A program made the translations under genes and the position numbers. From DAIUCA01 sp964613675 (GTDB lineage: Bacteria > Pseudomonadota > Gammaproteobacteria > Competibacterales > Competibacteraceae), in NCBI GenBank assembly GCA_964613675.1, contig CAZTIH010000136.1, positions 1 through 7,062 of the forward strand: a stretch of 7,062 nucleotides of DNA, in the 5' to 3' direction. The notes under the pieces were generated by a model that saw only the letters and a program-made list of their open reading frames with translations, did not search any database and was not told the origin of the DNA. Below are positions 1 through 5,588 of this stretch, piece after piece. Each line of letters starts with the position of its first letter. Positions within the stretch are counted from its first letter, which is position 1.

Positions 1-1436
1 AACGTCAACGCAGAGAAGGTGAACGTGAGCTTGTACGGTTGCGTGAACAACAAGCCGCCCAGGAAACCGCGTTACGGGAGGCGGAACAGGCCCTCGCGCA
101 ACAAGCATCGCCGAATACGCCGACCGGCAATCTCACCGACACAACGGCTTTGCAACAGCGGTTAGGCGAACGCAACGTACAGCTCGCCGATACCCAAATG
201 CGCATCCTCGAATTGGAAGCTAACCTTGCCCGTCAACAAGCCGAACTGGCCGCAGCCCAACAACGCGGTCAACAGCTCGAAACGGCGGCTTCGGAAGCGG
301 CGTTGTTACGTCAGCAACTGGCGGATTTACAACAAGCCTCCCGTCAACAGCTCGCGGTGTTTGAAAAAGCCCTGGTGGAACAGGAACGTAGCCAAGGATT
401 GATTCAAGCCGCCATTCGGGAACAGCCTCGGGAAAATGCGGAAGTCGTGCGGTTGCGCAACCAGTTAACCCAAAAAGACGAGATCCTCAATCGAACCCGT
501 CAACAGGTGGCATTGCTGACCAATGAAGTCGCGTTGCGTCAAGAGAAAATCGAAGAATTGTCGTCGTCAACGCAGGCCAGCGCGCCTACACCGCAAGTCG
601 CATCCCGTACATCTGCAAGTCGCGCTCGTCCCCAACCTGCCGCACCGCGCAGTGGCAATCTCACTCAAGTAGCGAATGTAGCGCCCGTGCCGCGTGATTC
701 GGGGGTTGCGTTCGGAAATTACTTCGCGTTGGTCATCGGTAACGGTCGTCATGCCCAACTGCCCACCCTTGAAACGGCGGTTCAGGATGCCAACGCCATT
801 GGCGAGGTGTTACGGACGCGCTACGGCTTTCGGGTACAGGTGTTAACGGACGTCAATCGAGGGGACATTCTGGCTGCCCTGGATGCGTATCGCCAAACGC
901 TTAAGGAAGGGGACAATTTTCTGTTGTACTACGCAGGTCATGGCGAGATTCAGGGGGAAGAAGGGTTCTGGCAAGCAACGGACGCGCTTCCCAATCAGCC
1001 CGATTCTTGGATCGGTAACAGCCAAATTACGAGCATTATCAACGCGATGAATGCAAAACACGTGCTGGTCATCGCCGACTCTTGTTACACGGGCATTCTT
1101 GAAGCGGGGGCAACTTCGTTCATCGAGGGGGCGCGTACGCCAGAACTGCAACGGCGTTGGTTGGAAGCAATGACCCAAGCCCGTTCGCGGACGGCGTTAA
1201 CGTCGGGAGGATTAGCGCCCATCGCGGGCTCGGGGGGAAACTCGGTGTTTGCGGGGGAATTGCTGGCGGTATTGCGTCAGAACGCGGAGATTTTGCCCGG
1301 TCCCAATTTATACCGTCGGCTGGTTGAACTGGTGCAGGTGGCGGCGGCACGGCAGAATGTCGAAAAAATGCCGTCGTATGCGCCCATTCAGAACGCAGGC
1401 CACGAACTTGCTCCCTTTTTCCTCGTGGCCCGTTAA
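1..1436 (+). CDS. Caspase-like (C14 family) peptidase with N-terminal coiled coil, 5' end outside window
   Basis: The reading frame is open from the first full codon at position 3, so the true start lies upstream; the TTG at 39 is only the first possible start inside the window. About 170 residues of Gln/Glu/Ala/Leu-rich coiled coil (to about 555) come first, then a Ser/Pro/Ala-rich linker (about 558-705). A caspase-fold domain opens with NYFALVIGN near 717. The catalytic dyad is visible: His in YYAGHG (codon 939-941) and Cys in ADSCYTG (codon 1083-1085). Between them is the FWQATDALP segment usual in bacterial caspase-family proteins. A p10-like tail (NSVFAGELLAVL, then a long helix) completes the fold. 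Metacaspase-type enzymes of this fold usually cut after Arg or Lys; specificity here is not shown. The coiled coil probably drives oligomerisation or tethering. Whether it is exported cannot be judged without the N-terminus. The SUMF1 gene starts 26 bp downstream, which suggests an operon. The fold call is strong; the biological role is unknown. Confidence 0.88.
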   Translation, partial: RQRREGERELVRLREQQAAQETALREAEQALAQQASPNTPTGNLTDTTALQQRLGERNVQLADTQMRILELEANLARQQAELAAAQQRGQQLETAASEAALLRQQLADLQQASRQQLAVFEKALVEQERSQGLIQAAIREQPRENAEVVRLRNQLTQKDEILNRTRQQVALLTNEVALRQEKIEELSSSTQASAPTPQVASRTSASRARPQPAAPRSGNLTQVANVAPVPRDSGVAFGNYFALVIGNGRHAQLPTLETAVQDANAIGEVLRTRYGFRVQVLTDVNRGDILAALDAYRQTLKEGDNFLLYYAGHGEIQGEEGFWQATDALPNQPDSWIGNSQITSIINAMNAKHVLVIADSCYTGILEAGATSFIEGARTPELQRRWLEAMTQARSRTALTSGGLAPIAGSGGNSVFAGELLAVLRQNAEILPGPNLYRRLVELVQVAAARQNVEKMPSYAPIQNAGHELAPFFLVAR

Positions 1437-1452
1437 CCGAGATCTCAAACCT

Positions 1453-1459
1453 AGGAAAG
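1453..1459 (+). promoter_or_regulatory. Ribosome binding site of the SUMF1 gene
   Basis: AGGAAAG lies just upstream of the ATG at 1463 (6 nt from AGGA), in the 26-bp gap after the caspase gene. It fixes the start that gives the protein a complete signal peptide. Confidence 0.7.
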
Positions 1460-1462
1460 TCC

Positions 1463-2308
1463 ATGCAACGACTATTTCTCACCTTTCTCCTGTTATGCGT
1501 CTGGCCCTATGAGGCGGGCGAATCGCAAACCACTAGAAGACAAGCTCACGACGCCCCCCGTCCGGGGCAACCGGGCTATATTTTTCGGGACATTTTGCGG
1601 GACGGTAGCTATGGCCCCGAAATGATCGTCATCCCCGAAGGCGTTTTTAACATGGGATCGCCGTCGGAAAAGGTGATGGGGTGTGGTGATGAAGATCGTC
1701 TATCTGATGTGCGAATTGGGCGAATTGCGGTCGGTCGCCATGAAGTGACTTTTGATGATTACGACCGCTTTGTGAAAGCGACGAATGCGCGTCGTCCGAA
1801 TGATCAGGGGTGGGGTCGCGACAGTCAGCCCGTGATCGACATTAATTGGTTTGAAACCCTCCAGTTTGCGGCCTGGTTGACGGAACAAACGGGGCATCGT
1901 TACCGCTTACCGACTGAAGCCGAATGGGAGTACGCCGCCCGAGGCAATACCACGACGTTTTACTGGTGGGGCAATGAATTACAGCGCGGACAAGCCAACT
2001 GTTGGGGGTGTGGCAGTCGATGGGATAACCGTTTACCGGCGCCGGTCGATACCCTAGCGACCAATTCCTTTGGGCTGTACCACGTCCACGGCAATGTGTA
2101 CGAGTGGACCTGTTCGTTATACCGCGCCCCACTCGACCAAAATGCCCTGCGGTGTGCGGAGGCGGAGGCCGCACCGACGACATGGCGGGTGTTACGCGGG
2201 GGGGGATGGCCTCACGAGGTGCGGGGAATTGGGGCACCTTGTCGTTTTGCCAACGAACCCACGATGCGGTTGAGCAGTTTGGGGTTTCGCTTGGTACGGG
2301 AGCTGTAA
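1463..2308 (+). CDS. Exported SUMF1 / formylglycine-generating-enzyme-fold protein, probably not a true FGE
   Basis: 281 residues. A basic, hydrophobic N-terminus (MQRLFLTFLLLCVW) looks like a Sec signal peptide, so the protein is probably periplasmic or outside the cell. The SUMF1 domain fills about residues 53-281 with the family landmarks: MIVIPEGVFNMGS (54-66), RLPTEAEWEYAARG (148-161), CWGCGSRWDNR (180-190), GNVYEW (210-215), RVLRGGGW (242-249) and the terminal GFRLVREL. True formylglycine-generating enzymes have two active-site cysteines just after the GGS(Y/W) motif. Here the first position is His251, and the only nearby cysteine, Cys260, appears shifted by one relative to the second. 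Formylglycine synthesis is therefore unlikely, and a binding or structural role is more probable. No sulfatase gene is in the window. The gene sits between the caspase and holC genes, 3 bp from the latter. Partner or substrate of the caspase is a possible but untested role. Confidence 0.88.
   Translation: MQRLFLTFLLLCVWPYEAGESQTTRRQAHDAPRPGQPGYIFRDILRDGSYGPEMIVIPEGVFNMGSPSEKVMGCGDEDRLSDVRIGRIAVGRHEVTFDDYDRFVKATNARRPNDQGWGRDSQPVIDINWFETLQFAAWLTEQTGHRYRLPTEAEWEYAARGNTTTFYWWGNELQRGQANCWGCGSRWDNRLPAPVDTLATNSFGLYHVHGNVYEWTCSLYRAPLDQNALRCAEAEAAPTTWRVLRGGGWPHEVRGIGAPCRFANEPTMRLSSLGFRLVREL
2298..2302 (+). promoter_or_regulatory. Ribosome binding site of holC inside the SUMF1 gene
   Basis: GGGAG, 9 nt before the holC ATG at 2312, lies within the last codons of the SUMF1 gene. 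The holC translation signal is thus embedded in the upstream gene, which supports co-transcription and possibly translational coupling. Confidence 0.6.
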
Positions 2309-2311
2309 TCT

Positions 2312-2755
2312 ATGCAGGTTGATTTTTACCTGGTTCACGATGCGCGCCCCGATAGTCGACTGAAATTGGCTTGTCGGCTTGTGGAAACGGCATTTAAGCA
2401 CCAACAAAGCGTGCTGATCTGGACGCAAACCGCGCAAATGGCTGAAGAACTCGACGAACTCTTATGGCGGTTTAAGCAAACGAGCTTTATTCCCCATGCG
2501 CGACTTGAGGCGTCGATGTCGGAGCAGATGAAGAACTTGACCCCCATTTGGATAGGGCACGGTCAACAAACGCCTCCCTCCGCCGCGGTCTTGGTGCCCT
2601 TGAGTAAAAAAATCCCGCCCTTCTATCGTCAATTTGAACGATTGCTCGATCCGGTGAACGGCGACGATACCGAGCGTGAGGCGGCAAGACAGCGGTTTCG
2701 TGAATATCGTCAACAAGGAATTGAGCCGCGCCATCATATTTTGGCTGCGGAGTAG
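2312..2755 (+). CDS. holC: DNA polymerase III subunit chi
   Basis: 147 residues, the same length as E. coli HolC. Chi is a cytoplasmic subunit of the clamp-loader complex. It binds psi (HolD) and contacts single-stranded-DNA-binding protein, helping the replicase hand over from primase. Family features are clear: a MQVDFYLV opening strand, ACRLVETAFKHQQSVLIWTQT, LDELLWRFKQTSFIPHARL, PIWIGHGQQ, and a C-terminal part with PPFYRQFERLLDPV and an arginine-rich helix (AARQRFREYRQQGIEPRHHIL). HolC is commonly encoded between pepA and valS in gammaproteobacteria. Here it follows a SUMF1 gene by 3 bp instead, and neither usual neighbour is visible. The start ATG at 2312 has a good ribosome binding site. 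I see no strong terminator after the stop. Confidence 0.93.
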   Translation: MQVDFYLVHDARPDSRLKLACRLVETAFKHQQSVLIWTQTAQMAEELDELLWRFKQTSFIPHARLEASMSEQMKNLTPIWIGHGQQTPPSAAVLVPLSKKIPPFYRQFERLLDPVNGDDTEREAARQRFREYRQQGIEPRHHILAAE

Positions 2756-2900
2756 CCGAGGGGACTGTAACTGTAATAGTGATGCCATATTGATCGCTTA
2801 CAGTTTTGGGCAATTTTTCACACAACGATTGTGCACCGCGAGGAATCTTGTGCCATTTGCCCTTTCCTAAGCCTGTAACGCTACACTTGTCGCAAATTCC
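2756..2900 (+). promoter_or_regulatory. Intergenic region with repeated CTGTAA/TTACAG elements; likely promoter/operator
   Basis: This 145-bp spacer separates holC from the next gene. CTGTAA occurs in tandem at 2765-2770 and 2771-2776, in inverted form (TTACAG) at 2798-2803, and again directly at 2873-2878. With flanking bases the first three are ACTGTAA, ACTGTAA and TTACAGT. The last copy sits inside an imperfect 12-bp palindrome, TGTAACGCTACA (2874-2885). This arrangement resembles operator half-sites for a dimeric regulator. No convincing sigma70 -35/-10 pair was found by eye, so promoter status is inferred from position only. Confidence 0.4.
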
Positions 2901-3677
2901 ATGATGGCCTTGACTATGACTTCTTCCAATGCGCCTTTTGATGCTTGTCTTCGGGAACTGCGCCAACTGAGCGCCGCTGGCAAGACAGGGTTAATGTTTC
3001 TCACCTGTGATGGTAAACACATTGCTCAAATTGGCTTGTCCGAGGGGCGCATCGAGTTTTTGTCCTTTCGAGGGCGTTACGGATTGGACGCGCTCCCGCT
3101 GATGGCGCAAAGCAATGAGGTACGTAGCCGTTTCCAAGAGGGACTACTCGTAAGTTTGCAAAACAACACAAAGCTGCCCCCTACGAGTGCATTACTCGAA
3201 CAGCTTGACATTGTTTTGAGTACTCCGCCGTCGACCACGACCAACAACGCATTTTCCACAGAACAACAGAATCAGTTACTCGAAATTTTAGGCCAATTCC
3301 TCGGCCCGATGGCACAAATGGTTGGGCCTGAAAAGATTGCAACCCTTCCGAGTTGGGATGCGGCGGTGGCGGCGTTGGCCCCTTTGATTTCGGGAGCCAG
3401 ACAATGTCAACAATTCCTCGACCAATGCAATAACCATCGACCTGTGCAGGGGGCACAATCCTCTTCAGGGGCTAAAAATGCACCGCTGAGTCCCGAACAA
3501 CACCAAAAGTTGATCCAACTTCTCGCCCGTTTTATTGGCCCGATGGCTGATATTTTGGGGAACGACGAATTGAGTAAGGCGACGCATTTCGATGATGCCG
3601 TCAGCCGTCTTTGCCGCGTACTCAACGATAAAACAGCCGAAAAACAATTCGTAGAACAGGCCAAATCGCTTAATTGA
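2901..3677 (+). CDS. Signalling-type protein: DUF4388-like N-terminus plus two tandem 59-residue modules
   Basis: 258 residues, no signal peptide or membrane segment, so probably cytoplasmic. Residues about 13-75 (LRQLSAAGKTGLMFLTCDG, then IGLSEGRIEFLSF and GLDALPLMA) have the pattern of DUF4388/PatA-N-like domains: a helix with a (G/R)KTG turn, then strands ending in an xGRI motif. A Ser/Thr-rich linker follows. Two ungapped copies of a 59-residue helical module occur at 118-176 and 196-254. Both carry F(L/I)GPMA and about 18 of 59 residues are identical. GP-containing modules of this sort occur, as I recall, at the C-termini of some bacterial Ser/Thr kinases and related signalling proteins. 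No catalytic motif is visible, so an adaptor or regulator role is likely. The start is uncertain: ATG codons at 2901, 2904 and 2916 all lack a good Shine-Dalgarno site. The next gene starts 62 bp downstream and encodes a HAMP sensor, probably its partner. Confidence 0.75.
   Translation: MMALTMTSSNAPFDACLRELRQLSAAGKTGLMFLTCDGKHIAQIGLSEGRIEFLSFRGRYGLDALPLMAQSNEVRSRFQEGLLVSLQNNTKLPPTSALLEQLDIVLSTPPSTTTNNAFSTEQQNQLLEILGQFLGPMAQMVGPEKIATLPSWDAAVAALAPLISGARQCQQFLDQCNNHRPVQGAQSSSGAKNAPLSPEQHQKLIQLLARFIGPMADILGNDELSKATHFDDAVSRLCRVLNDKTAEKQFVEQAKSLN
3252..3428 (+). repeat. First copy of the tandem 59-residue protein module
   Basis: Encodes residues 118-176 of the DUF4388-like protein, from FSTEQ through QFLGPMAQ to FLDQC. 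It aligns without gaps to the second copy downstream. The DNA has diverged too far to be a recent duplication. Confidence 0.7.
3486..3662 (+). repeat. Second copy of the tandem 59-residue protein module
   Basis: Encodes residues 196-254, from LSPEQ through RFIGPMAD to FVEQA, only a few residues before the end of the protein. Shared positions with the first copy include S-x-EQ, F-x-GPMA, a following Gly, D-x-AV and QF-xx-Q. A 19-residue linker rich in Ser, Gln and Gly separates the copies. Confidence 0.7.
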
Positions 3678-3727
3678 AGTGTTACCCCCTGTCATCGCTC
3701 GCTTCAACGAGAGTGACGCCAACTTTT

Positions 3728-3732
3728 GGAGA
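3728..3732 (+). promoter_or_regulatory. Ribosome binding site fixing the GTG start of the HAMP protein
   Basis: GGAGA with a 7-nt spacer to GTG at 3740. It outweighs the upstream in-frame TTG at 3674, which has no such site and would put a 22-residue polar extension ahead of the membrane anchor. Confidence 0.7.
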
Positions 3733-3739
3733 TGTCCCT

Positions 3740-4453
3740 GTGAAAATCGCTTGGTACAACACCATTCAGACCAAACTCATCACGGCGACCATCGTCGTCA
3801 CCACCGTGATTCTTGGGGCGTTTACGGGCTACAACGCCTATACCGAACGCCAGCGGATGCAACAAGAACTCAATACCCTTGCGGAAGTTGTCTCAAAACG
3901 GCTCACCCGTCAACTCGTGACGCCTATGTGGGATTTAGACGAGCTACAAGTGCAGGAATCGCTCGCGTCGGAGATGCAGGAGAACAAGGTGTACGGTTTG
4001 CTGGTTCGCGATGTGAAGGACAACGCCATTTTTCAAGGCAAGGTGCGCAATCAAAACTGGGAACCCGTAAATGCGACGTCGGCTATTTCAAGCGCGAGCT
4101 ATGTAGTCAGTCGTGAAGATATTGCACGCCAAGGGGAACGCATCGGCATGGTGGAGGTGTACATCACCGATCGGTTTCTGCAAGAAGAGTTTATGGCTTC
4201 TTTAATTTACAACGGCATTCAAGCCATCGTCCTCATGATGACGCTGTCGCTCATGCTGTACTTTGCATTGCGTTCAATGGTGATTAAGCCCGTGACCACG
4301 CTGACCGCCGTTGCTGACAAAATGAGCACGGGCGATTTAAGCGTGACCATTGATTTGCCTTCGACGGATGAAATCGGTCAAGTGGGTCAAGCGTTACGGC
4401 GATTACAAACCAGCTTGAGACTGGCGATGGATCGGTTACGCAATACGAATTAA
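3740..4453 (+). CDS. Membrane sensor ending at its HAMP domain (no output domain)
   Basis: 237 residues from the GTG start (MKIAWYNTIQTKLITATIVV). TM1 is about 13-34, a periplasmic sensor about 35-155, TM2 about 157-180 (NGIQAIVLMMTLSLMLYFAL), and a HAMP domain about 180-232 with the conserved Pro184 and the DEIG motif at 210-213. The protein stops at DRLRNTN, just past HAMP. There is no methyl-accepting, histidine kinase, GGDEF, EAL or cyclase domain, and the next 130 bp are non-coding with a terminator, so it is not simply split by a nearby frameshift. The periplasmic part begins with a helix bearing TPMWDLDELQVQ, followed by a strand pattern (VYGLLVRDVKDNAIFQ) like PAS/Cache-type sensors of HAMP receptors. 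It probably relays signals by contact, with the upstream DUF4388-like protein the obvious candidate partner. The ligand is unknown. Confidence 0.85.
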   Translation: MKIAWYNTIQTKLITATIVVTTVILGAFTGYNAYTERQRMQQELNTLAEVVSKRLTRQLVTPMWDLDELQVQESLASEMQENKVYGLLVRDVKDNAIFQGKVRNQNWEPVNATSAISSASYVVSREDIARQGERIGMVEVYITDRFLQEEFMASLIYNGIQAIVLMMTLSLMLYFALRSMVIKPVTTLTAVADKMSTGDLSVTIDLPSTDEIGQVGQALRRLQTSLRLAMDRLRNTN

Positions 4454-4489
4454 CCTGCCTAATTTCTTCATTTCTCGTCTTTTAATCAG

Positions 4490-4513
4490 CGGGCACAGGG
4501 AAGGCCCGTTTTT
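4490..4513 (+). terminator. Rho-independent terminator after the HAMP gene
   Basis: A CGGGC / GCCCG stem (4490-4494 with 4504-4508) encloses a 9-base loop and is followed at once by five T (4509-4513). It lies 36 bp after the HAMP gene stop and separates that unit from the PepSY-regulator-kinase unit. Confidence 0.72.
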
Positions 4514-4583
4514 GCGTTTCAGGGCAGATTCACCGCAAATCGCTACGGTTTCGCCACAATATGACAGAAGATGAAACCCAACG

Positions 4584-4841
4584 ATGATAACCGTGAAAAG
4601 CATGTTAGGAGGGGGACTCGCGTGTTTCCTGCTTTTGCTCTCCCTTAGCCTCAACGCCCAACCCCTAATTAGTGCCGATGAAGCGGCCCGAGTTGCTTTT
4701 GAGGTGACGGGGGGACAGGTTGTGAATGTACAGGGGCAACCCAATCGTCAAGGGCGCTATGTGTACCGCGTGCGCGTACTGATGCCCAATGGTCGGGTGC
4801 GCGATGTCGTTGTCGATGGTCAAACGGGCCAGATTCGTTAG
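4584..4841 (+). CDS. Small exported PepSY-domain protein
   Basis: 85 residues. The N-terminus (Lys5, then GGGLACFLLLLSLSLNA) is a Sec signal peptide with probable cleavage near LNA-QP (residue 25). The rest, about 60 residues, is one PepSY domain: ISADEAARVAFEVTGGQVVNV, then YVYRVRVLMPNGRVRDVVVD and the terminal GQTGQIR, which matches the family's DGxTGxI ending. PepSY domains are known as protease-inhibitory or ligand-binding modules, and small secreted ones are often encoded next to OmpR-type two-component systems. Here the regulator follows by about 30-40 bp and the kinase follows that, so a role in signal input or as a target of the system is likely. The start is not certain: ATG 4584, GTG 4593 and ATG 4602 are in frame, none with a strong ribosome binding site. 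The first two keep Lys5 ahead of the hydrophobic stretch. Confidence 0.85.
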   Translation: MITVKSMLGGGLACFLLLLSLSLNAQPLISADEAARVAFEVTGGQVVNVQGQPNRQGRYVYRVRVLMPNGRVRDVVVDGQTGQIR

Positions 4842-4865
4842 TCCAATGCCTCGTTTCCCCTTTTT

Positions 4866-4870
4866 GTGAG
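4866..4870 (+). promoter_or_regulatory. Ribosome binding site deciding the response-regulator start
   Basis: GTGAG touches the ATG at 4871, too close for that codon, but stands 9 nt before the ATG at 4880. It therefore favours the start giving MRILVVEDE, the usual N-terminus of the family. Confidence 0.55.
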
Positions 4871-4879
4871 ATGAACCGT

Positions 4880-5560
4880 ATGCGAATTTTAGTCGTTGAA
4901 GATGAGACGGCACTGCGAGAACAGGTCAGTGCGGCGTTACGCGAAAAAGGGTACGCCGTCGATGCGGTCGCGACTGGCTCGGACGGCCTTTTTTACGGTC
5001 AGGAATATCCCCTAGACGCTGCCATTGTGGACATTGGGTTACCCGAAATTTCGGGGGTGGATATCGTCCGGAAGTGGCGTAAGGGCGGGTTAAAGTTTCC
5101 CATCCTTATTTTGACGGCCCGAGGACGTTGGCAGGATAAGGTGGACGGTTTGGAGGCGGGTGCCGATGATTACATGGTTAAACCCTTTGAATTAGAAGAA
5201 CTTTTAGCGCGGTTACGGGCGTTAGTTCGTCGAAGTCAGGGATGGACCCAATCTCAATTAACATGCGATCCGATCACCCTCGACACTTCAGCGCAAAGCG
5301 TGACCGTTCACGACCAACTCGTTGCGTTGACCGCTTATGAATATAAATTATTGGAATATCTGATGTTGCATGCGGGCGAAGTCGTCTCTAAAACCGAGCT
5401 GACCGAACACATTTACGAGGAAGATGCCGACCGCGATAGCAACGTATTAGAGGTATTGGTGGGGCGGCTGCGACGCAAATTGGATCCGGAACGAACCATT
5501 AATCCCATCGCAACCTTGCGTGGGCGAGGGTATTGCTTCCAGTTGCCGCGCACTTCCTGA
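4880..5560 (+). CDS. PhoP-like OmpR-family response regulator
   Basis: 226 residues from ATG 4880 (an in-frame ATG at 4871 would add MNR). The receiver domain occupies about 1-120 with all catalytic positions: acidic pair Glu7/Asp8 (VVEDE), phospho-acceptor Asp51 (AIVDIGLP), Thr78 (LILTAR) and Lys100 (YMVKPF). The DNA-binding winged helix follows at about 126-222, with LTAYEYKLLEYLMLHAGEVVSK, the recognition-helix region VLEVLVGRLRRKLD and the closing TLRGRGYCF wing. When phosphorylated by the kinase encoded 28 bp downstream it should dimerise and bind direct repeats at promoters. Length and sequence fit the PhoP/QseB subgroup. I do not give a gene symbol because its regulon and stimulus cannot be read from the sequence. 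The only Shine-Dalgarno-like site before it is GTGAG, and the PepSY gene ends 38 bp upstream. Confidence 0.93.
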   Translation: MRILVVEDETALREQVSAALREKGYAVDAVATGSDGLFYGQEYPLDAAIVDIGLPEISGVDIVRKWRKGGLKFPILILTARGRWQDKVDGLEAGADDYMVKPFELEELLARLRALVRRSQGWTQSQLTCDPITLDTSAQSVTVHDQLVALTAYEYKLLEYLMLHAGEVVSKTELTEHIYEEDADRDSNVLEVLVGRLRRKLDPERTINPIATLRGRGYCFQLPRTS

Positions 5561-5588
5561 TTTTTTCCTTAACTTTGCAGAACACGAT

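Noticed and set aside
2204..2308. Variable region of a diversity-generating retroelement at the SUMF1 C-terminus
   Set aside because: SUMF1 C-termini can be such targets, but no reverse transcriptase, template repeat or adenine-rich asparagine codon cluster is visible here.
2487..2966. 159-codon antisense open frame across the end of holC and the following spacer
   Set aside because: Low-complexity translation with no domain; it conflicts with holC and the next gene.
3674..3739. TTG start at 3674 for the HAMP protein
   Set aside because: It overlaps the previous stop codon and adds 22 polar residues before the membrane anchor; the GTG at 3740 has a GGAGA site at ideal spacing.
4507..4552. 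PhoP-box-like CGTTT repeats upstream of the PepSY gene
   Set aside because: The spacing and bases do not match the (T/G)GTTTA-N5-(T/G)GTTTA pattern.
5520..5588. Upstream extension of the kinase gene to a GTG at 5520
   Set aside because: It would overlap the response-regulator gene by 41 bp and encode an N-terminus unlike the family; ATG 5589 starts directly before the first membrane helix.
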